From JACNIV01 sp965370415 (GTDB taxonomy: Bacteria > Cloacimonadota > Cloacimonadia > Cloacimonadales > TCS61), in contig CBDUTJ010000003.1 in assembly GCA_965370415.1 (NCBI GenBank), positions 44,589-108,588 of the forward strand: DNA of 64,000 nt, written 5' to 3'. Numbering within the stretch: position 1 is the stretch's first letter; each line of letters starts with the position of its first letter. The position numbers and the translations under genes are program-made. The notes beneath the pieces are model-generated. The model saw only the letters and a list, made by a program, of their open reading frames with translations, had not been told where the DNA came from and did no database searches. This document shows, piece by piece, positions 15,323 through 23,576 of the stretch.

Positions 15323-17029
15323 ATGTCGCACATTGGCTCTTACGAAGAAAGGATTAAGAATTTTGACTGGTCGATTGCAGAAAAGGAACTCGGTTACAAA
15401 GACGGAGATGTTCTAAACATTGGCTGGTATTGTTCAGATAGAATTTGTGAAATGGGAAAAGCAGATAAACTTGCTCTCATCTGGGAAGGTCTGGGTGGAG
15501 TTGAAAAGAAATACACATTTGATGATGTCCGCATAAACAGCAACAAGATCGGTGCTTTCCTGCTAAGTCTGGGAATAAAAAATGAAGACAGGATTTGCCT
15601 TTTTATGGATAAAATTCCTGAACTTTACATTGGATTTCTGGGTGTTCTGAAGATCGGTGCAATTGCTCAACCGCTTTTCAGTGCATTTGGAGACGAATCG
15701 CTCCACGTAAGATTGGATAATGCCGAAACTACAGCTATTATTACTCAAAGAAAGCATGTTGGGAAAGTTCGTAAACTTATTGAAAAAAGCCCGTATCTAA
15801 AACATATTATCATTGTAGATCATGATGGAAAGAAACCATTAAAAGAGAGAGAATTAACCTTTGATATGGAAGCTTACAAAGAACCAAAAGATTTTGAGAT
15901 TTTCCCAACCAAAGCAGAATCCTCTTCAGTTCTTCATTATACTTCGGGAACCACCGGACAACCCAAAGGTGTGAAACATGTTCATTATTCTCTTATCTCG
16001 CAATATCTTACAACCAAGTGGGTTCTGGATCTCCAGGAAAATGATATTTACTGGTGCACTGCAGATCCGGGTTGGGTTACGGGAACTTCTTATGGAATTA
16101 TCGGTCCCTGGAGTATGGGAATTACTCAATGCGTTCTCGATACTGGATTTTCTGCATCTTCCTGGTATAAGTTCATTCAAAAACATAAAATTACAATGTG
16201 GTATTCTGCTCCCACTGCCATCCGTTCTTTAATGAAAGCCGGAGATGATGTTATCAAAGAATATGACCTTTCATCTCTCAGGCATCTGGCAAGTGTAGGA
16301 GAACCTCTGAATGCCGAAGCTGTAATCTGGTCAGGGAAAGTATTCGGTCATGAATTCCTCGATACTTACTGGCAGACGGAAACCGGCTCTATGATGCTGA
16401 CGAATTTTCCTGGCATGAAGATAAAACCGGGTTCGATGGGAAAACCTTTTCCGGGAATCACAGCGACTATTCTCGATTCAAAAACTTTTGAACCCATAAC
16501 GGACACCGGAAAGATCGGTCTGATCGGGTTCAAACCCGGCTGGCCTGCAATGATGAGAACTTACTGGAATAATGAAGAAACATACAAATCAAAGTTCAAA
16601 AATGGCTGGTATCTGCCTGGCGATAGATCAACTATCGATAAAGATGGTTATTTCTGGTTTGTAGGACGTGATGATGATGTCATCAATACCGGCGGACATC
16701 TCGTAAGTCCGTTCGAGGTGGAATCTGCACTTCTGGAACATGAAGCGATTGCCGAATCTGCTGTTGTGGCAAAACCGGATGAAGTGAATATGGAAGTCGT
16801 AAAAGCTTTTGTTACGCTTAATCCCGGTTATGAAATAGATGATATGCTGGAGCTTAATATAATGAATTTCATCAGGAAGAAGCTTTCACCTCTGGCCATG
16901 CCGCAGGAGATCGAATATGTGAAATCACTTCCTAAAACAAGAAGTGGAAAGATTATGAGAAGACTTCTTCATGCTAAAGAATGGGGAGAAGATATCGGTG
17001 ATACTTCCGGTCTGGATGATGATGAATAG
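15323..17029 (+). CDS. acsA: AMP-forming acyl-CoA ligase, acetyl-CoA synthetase-like
   Basis: 568 residues, close to the short AcsA form of Gram-positives, not the ~650-residue E. coli Acs. ANL-superfamily motifs: YTSGTTGQPKG near 206 (P-loop), YWCTADPGWVTG near 243, TYWQTETGSMM near 346, GWYLPGDRSTIDKDGYFWFVGRDDD near 427-451 in separate blocks, and SGKIMRRLL near 543 carrying the catalytic lysine. The Trp-rich pocket residues (DPGWVTG; WQTETG) point to a small acyl group such as acetate. Next genes are a carrier protein, kbl and an acetate-type transporter, so acetate activation is plausible; loading of the neighbouring carrier protein is an alternative. SD AAAGGAGAATA. Confidence 0.82.
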   Translation: MSHIGSYEERIKNFDWSIAEKELGYKDGDVLNIGWYCSDRICEMGKADKLALIWEGLGGVEKKYTFDDVRINSNKIGAFLLSLGIKNEDRICLFMDKIPELYIGFLGVLKIGAIAQPLFSAFGDESLHVRLDNAETTAIITQRKHVGKVRKLIEKSPYLKHIIIVDHDGKKPLKERELTFDMEAYKEPKDFEIFPTKAESSSVLHYTSGTTGQPKGVKHVHYSLISQYLTTKWVLDLQENDIYWCTADPGWVTGTSYGIIGPWSMGITQCVLDTGFSASSWYKFIQKHKITMWYSAPTAIRSLMKAGDDVIKEYDLSSLRHLASVGEPLNAEAVIWSGKVFGHEFLDTYWQTETGSMMLTNFPGMKIKPGSMGKPFPGITATILDSKTFEPITDTGKIGLIGFKPGWPAMMRTYWNNEETYKSKFKNGWYLPGDRSTIDKDGYFWFVGRDDDVINTGGHLVSPFEVESALLEHEAIAESAVVAKPDEVNMEVVKAFVTLNPGYEIDDMLELNIMNFIRKKLSPLAMPQEIEYVKSLPKTRSGKIMRRLLHAKEWGEDIGDTSGLDDDE

Positions 17030-17039
17030 GATTAGCAAC

Positions 17040-17225
17040 GAACCAAAACGAACAAGATAAGATTAATTTCATAGATGTGGAAGTTGTGAAACCTTTTAAG
17101 GTAAAACCCTTTGCAATTTCCCTTTAACAAAAGGGAAAACGTAGAGAAGCAAGAAAAACCAATAAGCTCCTTTTCATAGATAGGAGAAGGTTGGGATGAG
17201 GTTGATATTAAAAATTTAACAAAAT
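17040..17225. repeat. Gap with several hairpin repeats
   Basis: Contains CCTTTTAAGG-type, TTTCCCTTTAACAAAAGGGAAA-type (17117-17138 approximately; arms TTTCCC/GGGAAA) and CTCCTTTTCATAGATAGGAG (17167-17186) inverted repeats; the last is followed by AAGGTTGGGATGAGGTTG, a word often seen after such repeats. No gene is seen. Confidence 0.55.
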
Positions 17226-17241
17226 AATAAAGGAGAAAAAA

Positions 17242-17487
17242 ATGGAAGAAATGAAAGATGTAATTTTAGAATACGTTATCGAGGAATACCTCGAAGACGA
17301 AGATGAGGAATTAACTTACGATACACCGCTCATTTCCGGCGGGATCGTAGATTCTTTCTCAATGGTTTCACTCAAGAGATTCTTGGAAGCAAAATACAAA
17401 ATTTCCATTCCCGATGAAAAAGCCAGTCCGGAAGCGTTTGATTCAGTTAATAAGATCGTAGAATTAGTAAAAGAATTTGTTGGCTAA
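17242..17487 (+). CDS. Stand-alone acyl/peptidyl carrier protein
   Basis: 81 residues, very acidic (EDEDEEL), with the phosphopantetheine attachment site in SGGIVDSFSMVSLKRFLE: Ser38 of the DS motif. The pattern 'isgGiVDSfsmvsL' is closer to specialised carrier proteins that work with adenylating ligases than to the housekeeping AcpP (GADSLD). It lies between the AMP-forming ligase and kbl with strong SD (AAAGGAGAAA). Physical linkage with acpS and a ligase suggests an acyl group is parked on it; which one, and what receives it, is unknown. Carrier-protein fold and serine are well supported. Confidence 0.85.
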   Translation: MEEMKDVILEYVIEEYLEDEDEELTYDTPLISGGIVDSFSMVSLKRFLEAKYKISIPDEKASPEAFDSVNKIVELVKEFVG

Positions 17488-17497
17488 ACAAAAACCT

Positions 17498-17575
17498 TGC
17501 GAATGGGTTACTCCCCTTTGTAAGGGGAGATTAAGAGGGGTTTTCTTGACCTCGCAAAGGTTGGAATTCAGTTTA
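17498..17575. repeat. Composite repeat: AACCTTGCGA / TCGCAAAGGTT arms with an inner CCCCTT hairpin
   Basis: Outer arms near 17492-17502 (AACCTTGCGA) and 17552-17562 (TCGCAAAGGTT) are inverted. Between them is ACTCCCCTTTGTAAGGGGAG, then AAGAGGGG, a family also seen at 51339-51368. This is another case of one palindrome inside another. Confidence 0.6.
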
Positions 17576-17620
17576 AATAGATTAACCGTTCTGAAGGTTA
17601 GATAAAATAAGGAGTAAATT

Positions 17621-18868
17621 ATGGGTTACAGTGATAAAGTCAGAAAAATGTATCAGGAACAGATCAAAGACATTCAAGATGCAGGTATCTTCAAACAAGA
17701 GAGATTCATCCATTCTTCCCAGGCTGCCGATATCGAGGTTGAATATCCTACCGGTTCTTCATTGAAAAAAGTTATTAATATGTGCGCAAACAATTATCTG
17801 GGACTTTCCAGTCATCCGGAAGTAGTGAAAGCTGCACATGAAGGATTGGATTCTCGTGGATACGGAATGTCTTCAGTCCGTTTTATTTGCGGAACTCAGG
17901 ATATTCATAATGAACTGGAAAAGAAAGTTACAGAATTTCTGGGAACAGAAGATACGATCCTTTTCCCTAGCTGTATGGATGCAAATGCAGGGGTTTTTGA
18001 AGCTATCCTTACCGATGAAGATGTGATGATCTCCGACCGTCTGGTTCACGCTTCAATTATTGATGGAATTCGTCTTTGCGGCGCGATGCACGATACTTTC
18101 AAACATTCCAATATGGATCATCTTGATAAGAAACTTATTCTGCATGCAGATAAAAGATTGAAAGTTGTGATCACAGATGGTGTATTCAGTATGGATGGGG
18201 ACACAGCCAAGCTCGATGAAATGGTTACACTCTGCGATAAATACGACGCTATGCTTTTTGTGGATGATTCCCATTCAACCGGATTTATTGGTAAAACAGG
18301 TCGTGGAACTCACGAACATTGCGGTGTTTTTGGAAAAATAGATATTATCACAACTACATTCGGAAAAGCCCTCGGTGGTGCTTCCGGTGGATGTGTTTCC
18401 GGTCGCAAAGAACTGGTGGAGATGTGTCGTCAGAAAGCAAGACCTTATCTTTTCTCAAATACAATGGCTCCGGTTATTGTTGCAGGAGTTCTTAAAGTTC
18501 TGGATATTCTTTCTACAAGCACAGAAAGAAGAGATAAGCTGGAAGCAAATACAGAATACTGGCGTAAAGGTTTAACCGAAGCAGGATTCGTTCTGCAGCC
18601 TGGAGATACTCCCATCGTTCCTGTAATGCTTTTCAATGCAAAGCTCTCACAGGATTTCTCAAAAGATCTATATGACGAAGGAATTTATGCTATTGGATTC
18701 TTCTTCCCGGTAGTTCCCAACGGAAAAGCAAGGATTAGAACGCAGATCTCTGCAGGACACGAAATTCACCATCTGGATAAAGCATTGAAAGCTTTCATCA
18801 AAGTTGGAAAAAAATATGACATCCTGGGAAAAACAAAACAGGAAATTATCGAGAAGTACGGATTATAA
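17621..18868 (+). CDS. kbl: Glycine C-acetyltransferase (2-amino-3-ketobutyrate CoA ligase)
   Basis: PLP-dependent alpha-oxoamine synthase that splits 2-amino-3-ketobutyrate with CoA to glycine and acetyl-CoA. 415 residues; aligns by eye to E. coli Kbl along its length: CANNYLGLSSHP near 53, GMSSVRFICGTQD near 85, SDRLVHASIIDGIRLCGA near 136, ITDGVFSMDGD near 183, FVDDSHSTGFIG near 209, TTTFGKALGGASGG with the PLP lysine near 249, RPYLFSNTMAP near 272, GFFFPVVP near 362, ARIRTQISAGH near 370. These fit Kbl better than BioF, SPT or ALAS. Works directly after tdh (13631). SD AAGGAG. A role with the adjacent carrier protein is possible but not implied by the sequence. Confidence 0.95.
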   Translation: MGYSDKVRKMYQEQIKDIQDAGIFKQERFIHSSQAADIEVEYPTGSSLKKVINMCANNYLGLSSHPEVVKAAHEGLDSRGYGMSSVRFICGTQDIHNELEKKVTEFLGTEDTILFPSCMDANAGVFEAILTDEDVMISDRLVHASIIDGIRLCGAMHDTFKHSNMDHLDKKLILHADKRLKVVITDGVFSMDGDTAKLDEMVTLCDKYDAMLFVDDSHSTGFIGKTGRGTHEHCGVFGKIDIITTTFGKALGGASGGCVSGRKELVEMCRQKARPYLFSNTMAPVIVAGVLKVLDILSTSTERRDKLEANTEYWRKGLTEAGFVLQPGDTPIVPVMLFNAKLSQDFSKDLYDEGIYAIGFFFPVVPNGKARIRTQISAGHEIHHLDKALKAFIKVGKKYDILGKTKQEIIEKYGL

Positions 18869-18885
18869 AATATCGGAGTGAAATT

Positions 18886-19449
18886 ATGGATAACAAATTA
18901 GCAAATCCTGCACCTTTGGGATTGATGGGATTCGGAATGACAACGGTTCTTTTGAATATTCACAATGCCGGTTTTTTCCCGATCAGTTCGATGATCCTGG
19001 CAATGGGAATATTTTATGGTGGAATGGCTCAGATCTTTGCCGGAATTATGGAATTCAAAAAAGGAAATACATTTGGAACAACTGCTTTCACTTCTTATGG
19101 GCTTTTCTGGATTTCTCTGGTTGCTTTGCTGGTCTTTCCAAAAATTGGCTGGTCAACATCAACTCCATCTGCGTTTTTAGCCTGGTACTTCTTTTTGTGG
19201 GGACTTTTCACTTTCTTTATGTGGTTGGCAACTTTTGGAACCAACAGAGCTCTGCAATTTGTATTTCTATCTTTAACCGTTCTTTTCTGGCTTCTGGCTA
19301 TCAAAGATTGGACAGGTTTGGAAATCATTGGAAAGATAGCTGGCTGGGAAGGAATTATCTGTGGGTTTACCGCTATTTACCTGGCAATGGCACAAGTTCT
19401 AAATGAAGCCCGGGGTAAAATTATTCTTCCGATAGGTAATAAAAAATAA
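18886..19449 (+). CDS. satP: Acetate/succinate transporter, AceTr (SatP/YaaH) family
   Basis: 187 residues, six hydrophobic segments. Begins with the family signature NPAPLGLMGFGMTTVLLNIHN (residues 6-26; NPAPLGL is diagnostic), then FFPISS, GIFYGGMAQIFAGIMEFKKGNTFG near 46 and TAFTSYGLFWIS near 67. Family members (SatP, GPR1/FUN34) are inner-membrane channels or symporters for acetate and succinate. Being 17 bp after kbl and in the same run as the acetyl-CoA-synthetase-like gene, it likely imports or exports acetate connected with threonine catabolism. Followed at once by a terminator, marking the end of the operon. Confidence 0.9.
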   Translation: MDNKLANPAPLGLMGFGMTTVLLNIHNAGFFPISSMILAMGIFYGGMAQIFAGIMEFKKGNTFGTTAFTSYGLFWISLVALLVFPKIGWSTSTPSAFLAWYFFLWGLFTFFMWLATFGTNRALQFVFLSLTVLFWLLAIKDWTGLEIIGKIAGWEGIICGFTAIYLAMAQVLNEARGKIILPIGNKK

Positions 19450-19453
19450 ACTG

Positions 19454-19479
19454 AAAGCCCTGTCGATTCAGGGCTTTTT
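19454..19479 (+). terminator. Intrinsic terminator after satP
   Basis: Stem AAAGCCCTG / CAGGGCTTT, loop TCGATT, then a T-run. Only 12 bp separate it from the next ATG. Confidence 0.9.
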
Positions 19480-19491
19480 ATAGTTGATTCA

Positions 19492-20331
19492 ATGAAAAAA
19501 AATGGAATTCTGTATATTGTTCCCACACCTATCGGCAATCTTGCAGATATGACCTTCAGGGCGGTAGAAGTTTTAAAGAATGTTGCTCTGATCGGTGCAG
19601 AGGACACACGAACTTCTGCCAAACTTTTAAGACATTATCATATCAAAACTCCAATGGTAAGCTATCATAAGTTTAATGAACGCTCCAGAGTGGAAAAATT
19701 CCTGGATAAACTGAAAAAAGGGGAAGATGTTGCTGTCATTTCAGATGCCGGCACTCCCGGCATTTCCGATCCTGCTTCGATCATTATAAAAGCTGCAATC
19801 GAGAATAATATCAAAGTTGAAACACTTCCCGGTGCAACAGCTTTTATTCCAGCTTTGGTAAGTTCCGGCTTTAATACAGAGAGATTCTATTTTACCGGAT
19901 TCCTTCCTGAAAAAAAATCGGAGAAAGATAACCTTCTAAGGGAACTGGTAAATATCAAAGATCCGATCATCTTTTATGAAGCTCCACACAGATTAATTAA
20001 GTTTCTGTCTGGACTGAAAGAAGCATTTGGAAACCGGAAGATCGTCATTGCCCGTGAGCTTTCAAAGTTATACGAAACATACTACAGAACTACAATTGAT
20101 GAAGTTCTAACAACCCCGGGTATGATAACCCTGAAAGGTGAATTCGTGATTATCGTGGAGGGTGCAGAAGAAAAAGAATATTCAAATGCAGAATTGACAG
20201 AAATTCTTCAGATTGAACTCAGCAAACGTAAATCGAAAAAAGATGTAATAAAAAAAGTCCAGGAATTAACCGGAGAATCAAAGAATAAAATTTATAGTTT
20301 GGTTTTAAAACTAAAAGAAAACTTAAAATAA
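19492..20331 (+). CDS. rsmI: 16S rRNA (cytidine-1402-2'-O)-methyltransferase
   Basis: 279 residues, tetrapyrrole-methylase-like fold. Motifs: LYIVPTPIGNLADMTFRAVEVL at the N-terminus (split here as LYIVPTPIGNL and TFRAVEVL), AEDTRTSAKLLRHY near 42, VISDAGTPGISDPA near 81, LPGATAFIPALVSSG near 108, FYFTGFLPEK near 130, FYEAPHRLIKFL near 162, IARELSKLYE near 183, TLKGEFVIIVEG near 207. Methylates C1402 in the 30S P site together with RsmH. The ATG follows a terminator hairpin by 12 bp and has no SD, so expression may depend on a short leader. Secure. Confidence 0.94.
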   Translation: MKKNGILYIVPTPIGNLADMTFRAVEVLKNVALIGAEDTRTSAKLLRHYHIKTPMVSYHKFNERSRVEKFLDKLKKGEDVAVISDAGTPGISDPASIIIKAAIENNIKVETLPGATAFIPALVSSGFNTERFYFTGFLPEKKSEKDNLLRELVNIKDPIIFYEAPHRLIKFLSGLKEAFGNRKIVIARELSKLYETYYRTTIDEVLTTPGMITLKGEFVIIVEGAEEKEYSNAELTEILQIELSKRKSKKDVIKKVQELTGESKNKIYSLVLKLKENLK

Positions 20332-20390
20332 TTGACGTTAAATCAGAATGAAAATTTCTTAAACTAAAGAAAATTTACGAGGAGAAACTT

Positions 20391-20717
20391 ATGTTCCCAG
20401 GTGGAAATAAAGGTATGAAGGATCTGATGAAAAAAGCCCAGAAAATGCAACAGGACCTTGCCAAAGCTCAGGAAGAACTGGCTAATAAGATAGTGGAAGG
20501 TTCAGCTGGTGGCGGTATGGTAAAAGTGAAAATGAATGGCAAAAATCAGATTGTTTCTTTGAAGATAGATAAAGAAGTAGTTGACCATGAAGATGTGGAA
20601 ATGCTGGAAGACCTCATCATTGCTGCTATAAATGAAGCTCAAGAAAAGATTACTCAAACCAGTCAGGATGAATTAAGCAAATTAACAGGTGGGATCAACA
20701 TCCCGGGAATGTTTTAG
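20391..20717 (+). CDS. ybaB: YbaB/EbfC family nucleoid-associated protein
   Basis: 108 residues. Gly/Met-rich start (MFPGGNKGMKDLMKKAQKM), coiled helix KAQEELANKIVEGSAGGGMV, then KVKMNGKNQIVSLKID and a C-terminal helix AAINEAQEKI ending in GINIPGMF, the usual tail. Binds DNA as a dimer. The usual partner recR follows and overlaps by one base (TAGTG: stop of ybaB and GTG start of recR share the G). SD GAGGAGAAA. Secure. Confidence 0.94.
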   Translation: MFPGGNKGMKDLMKKAQKMQQDLAKAQEELANKIVEGSAGGGMVKVKMNGKNQIVSLKIDKEVVDHEDVEMLEDLIIAAINEAQEKITQTSQDELSKLTGGINIPGMF

Positions 20718-21319
20718 TGTTTTCTGGTTTATTAGCAGAACTGGTCCAGAATTTAAAGAAGCTGCCCGGCATTGGATCTAAATCTGCACAACGACTGGCC
20801 ATGTATCTTATCAGTATGGATAAAGAAAAGGCTCTAGAATTATCTGAATCCATCCGGAAAACGGTGGAAAGCTATACTAATTGTTCGGTCTGTAATATGC
20901 TTACAGAAACCGATCCCTGCCTGTTCTGTGCAGATACAAACCGTAATGATAATGTGCTTTGCGTAGTTGAAAATACGCAGGATATTTATTTGATCGAGAA
21001 CACACACGAGTATAGCGGTAAATATTTTGTACTGGGTAATTTACTATCACCACTCGATGGTATCGGACCGGAAGATATCAAATTTTCCAAATTGCTGAAA
21101 CTGGTTGAAACAAATAAGATCAGAGAGTTAATACTGGCTTTGAATCCATCTGCAGAAGGTGAGAGTACTATCAGCTTCCTGGCATCGAAATTTGAGGGTC
21201 ATCAATTAAAGATCACCCGTCTTTCTACCGGACTACCTTTTGGCGGTGATATCGAATATACCAGCTCTTTAACTCTTGGAAACGCACTTAAAAGAAGATA
21301 TTCTGTTAAAGATAGCTAA
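20717..21319 (+). CDS. recR: Recombination protein RecR
   Basis: 200 residues, start GTG overlapping the ybaB stop. Helix-hairpin-helix LKKLPGIGSKSAQRLA near 13, C4 zinc finger CSVCNMLTETDPCLFC near 57-72, Toprim domain from CVVENTQDIYLIE near 83, with HVLGG-like FVLGNLLSPLDGIGPEDI, ALNPSAEGESTISFLA near 140 and the C-terminal STGLPFGGDIEYTSSLTL. Acts with RecO in loading RecA at gaps. ybaB-recR pairing is near universal. Secure. Confidence 0.96.
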   Translation: MFSGLLAELVQNLKKLPGIGSKSAQRLAMYLISMDKEKALELSESIRKTVESYTNCSVCNMLTETDPCLFCADTNRNDNVLCVVENTQDIYLIENTHEYSGKYFVLGNLLSPLDGIGPEDIKFSKLLKLVETNKIRELILALNPSAEGESTISFLASKFEGHQLKITRLSTGLPFGGDIEYTSSLTLGNALKRRYSVKDS

Positions 21320-21400
21320 AGTTAAGCAAAGTCAGTAAAAGCTAACTCAGATCGGGTTTCATAATTCAAAAAATGGACCCAAGAAAATTATAATTAATTT

Positions 21401-22630
21401 ATGAAAAAAAATAAAGAAAAATTTTATTCCCCTGGAACAAACTTGATTTTATATACTTTGCTGCTTGTTGCAACTCCCTTTCTTATAGTGCAAAATTATC
21501 TCCAACAGGTAATTGGAATGACATCTCAGTTATCTTTTACAATGTTGGGAATGGACATCCCATATATTGTTGCAATTGCTATTTTTTTCGTTATTAGTCT
21601 CATTGTAGTTCTACGGCACAAAACAACGATTTTCCGAGTTTATGCCTGGATAGTTGTTATTTTTATGATGATTCTCGGTCAAAACTCTACTGATTATTAT
21701 TTTAATCATAAATTCTATGAACTTCAGCATAACTGGCATTATTTGGCTTATGCTTGTTTTACCTTTATTATGTACAGGTGCCTCAAACAAAAAAAGTATC
21801 CTTCCGAACGAATTATTCGATACACATTTATTTCTGCTATTTGCATTTCTACCTTTGATGAAGCGATCCAAATCCTGATCTCAAGCAGGATATTTGATAT
21901 TTGTGATATTGCAAAAGACATCTGGGGAACAGTAATTGGCATGATCGTGATCTTTTTTGTAATTGAGCAAGGGAAAATTGTTAGAGATGGTTGGAAATTC
22001 AGGCAAAAAAAAGTCAGCGATTATTTCAAAAAACCATTTTCTTTACTCTTTTTAGAAATGATCTTTGCATATCTTTTACTTCTGATAAGCTCGATACTCT
22101 CTAACAATGAATATTTGGGAATTGCTATTTTATTTACTCTTATTGCCTTTTTCATTTTCTTTTTTATCTTTCATAATTCCCAGAAAAAAGTTTATCGAAA
22201 TATTTTCATTTCTATTGCTGTTCTTATTTTATTATTACAAAGCATTTTTTTTATAAAATACCATAAATCGAATATTGTTTATAATAAGAAGGGAATTGTT
22301 GTTTATAAAGGTATTCCAATTCCATATTTTGATATTATGATTTTCCCTAACGGTACCTTTAGATTGGTAGATAAAAAAATCTATTTTAATCAAAAAGATA
22401 AATTTAACAGGATATATATACATTCCAAAGATATTCTACTGGTTGGAAGTGGTAAAGATGGGGAAGGAGGAATGGGCTTTATTGACGAGAAAAGAGAAAC
22501 CCAATTTGTGTTTAATCCAATAAAAAAAATTCCTCTTCAGGTGATAGTTCTAAAAACTCCCGAAGCGTGTGAAGAATTCAATTTGTTAAAAAGTAAAGGT
22601 TATGATGTTATGTTCATTATTCATAATTAA
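21401..22630 (+). CDS. VanZ-like membrane domain fused to a possible Mth938-like domain
   Basis: 409 residues. Residues 1-~200 contain about six hydrophobic segments and a VanZ-like signature: STFDEAIQILISSRIFDICD then AKDIWGTVIGM near 150-178, like the DExxQxxxxxRxxxxxDxxxNxxG pattern. Two or three more hydrophobic segments run from ~213 to 285. The last ~110 residues are soluble: RIYIHSKDILLVGSGKDG near 340, VIVLKTPEACEEFNLLKSKG near 378 and a terminal VMFIIHN. This tail resembles Mth938/NDUFAF3-like domains (IIGTG...; T..A...YN.L...G..V....H). I know of no function for such a fusion. VanZ part fairly clear, tail tentative. Confidence 0.55.
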   Translation: MKKNKEKFYSPGTNLILYTLLLVATPFLIVQNYLQQVIGMTSQLSFTMLGMDIPYIVAIAIFFVISLIVVLRHKTTIFRVYAWIVVIFMMILGQNSTDYYFNHKFYELQHNWHYLAYACFTFIMYRCLKQKKYPSERIIRYTFISAICISTFDEAIQILISSRIFDICDIAKDIWGTVIGMIVIFFVIEQGKIVRDGWKFRQKKVSDYFKKPFSLLFLEMIFAYLLLLISSILSNNEYLGIAILFTLIAFFIFFFIFHNSQKKVYRNIFISIAVLILLLQSIFFIKYHKSNIVYNKKGIVVYKGIPIPYFDIMIFPNGTFRLVDKKIYFNQKDKFNRIYIHSKDILLVGSGKDGEGGMGFIDEKRETQFVFNPIKKIPLQVIVLKTPEACEEFNLLKSKGYDVMFIIHN

Positions 22631-22650
22631 AATACAGGTATTAAAGAAAA

Positions 22651-23541
22651 GTGGAAAAAGATAAAAAAATTAAAGATAAGTTTATCAGATATTTTTTAAT
22701 TTTTATCTGGATCATACTCTTTGGTTTTGGATTTATTTCAATCATAAAACCTGTCTGGCTTATAAATCTATCTGAAACCGGTAAAAGCATGGAAGCTCAA
22801 CATCATATGAATAAGGGTTATGAAGCCCTTAAGAATAAAAATTACAAAGTGGCTCTGGAATCATACAAGGCAGCTCTTAAAGTTCAACCTGAAATGGAAG
22901 GAGCATATATAGGATTAGGTGTTACTTATTCTAAAATGGGATCAAACGACAAAGCAATTTCGATCTTTAAAAAACTACTTAAAGAAAAACCGGAGAACCC
23001 TTATGCATTATACTATAATCTGGCAGAAATTTATGAGAATACAGGGAAAATTGACAAAGCAGTAAACTATTACATAAAATCTGCCGAGACAGCACCAATT
23101 GCATTTTATCCGTATGGTAAAATAGGACAAATATTTTTAAACAGGAAGAAATGGGATAATGCAATTCATTTTTATGAAAAAGCAATTGAAAATAAACTTG
23201 ATATGAAAACATCGTATGAAGGTATGTTAAAAAGCGTTATACACAAATATTCTCATAATCCTGAAATCACTGAAAATATAAATGAACTGCTTATAAAAGG
23301 TTTTTCTAAAGAAGTTCAGGAGCATTATTGTCCGGATAGATTTCAAAAAATTCTTGGTAAAGATAAAAACCTTGCAAATATTTATAATGATATTGGATTT
23401 GCTTATGCTATGAAAGATGAGATGGGGAAAGCGATTTCATATTTTCGAAAGTCACTAAGAATATTTCCCTCATCCAAAAGGGCAAAACAGGACCTGAAAA
23501 CTGCTCTGGAAATTCAAAAGGAAAAGGTTGGATCAGAGTAA
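22651..23541 (+). CDS. Membrane-anchored tetratricopeptide-repeat protein
   Basis: 296 residues, GTG start after a weak AAAGAAAA. One N-terminal membrane segment (FLIFIWIILFGFGFISIIKP, ~14-33), then TPR units of 34 residues: NKGYEALKNKNYKVALESYK near 52, GAYIGLGVTYSKMGSNDKAI near 88, YYNLAEIYENTGKIDKAVNY near 124, YGKIGQIFLNRKKWDNAIHF near 155, and after a spacer NIYNDIGFAYAMKDEMGKAI near 251. TPR proteins of this type are scaffolds; partner unknown. Lies 20 bp after the VanZ-like gene and 35 bp before a lipoprotein gene, likely one envelope operon. Confidence 0.82.
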   Translation: MEKDKKIKDKFIRYFLIFIWIILFGFGFISIIKPVWLINLSETGKSMEAQHHMNKGYEALKNKNYKVALESYKAALKVQPEMEGAYIGLGVTYSKMGSNDKAISIFKKLLKEKPENPYALYYNLAEIYENTGKIDKAVNYYIKSAETAPIAFYPYGKIGQIFLNRKKWDNAIHFYEKAIENKLDMKTSYEGMLKSVIHKYSHNPEITENINELLIKGFSKEVQEHYCPDRFQKILGKDKNLANIYNDIGFAYAMKDEMGKAISYFRKSLRIFPSSKRAKQDLKTALEIQKEKVGSE

Positions 23542-23576
23542 GTTACAAAGGAAGAAAATTACGCAGGAGATGTTGA

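Noticed and set aside
17621..18868. Serine palmitoyltransferase or BioF identity for the alpha-oxoamine synthase
   Set aside because: The neighbouring carrier protein hinted at it, but the sequence follows Kbl motif by motif and tdh is encoded next door.
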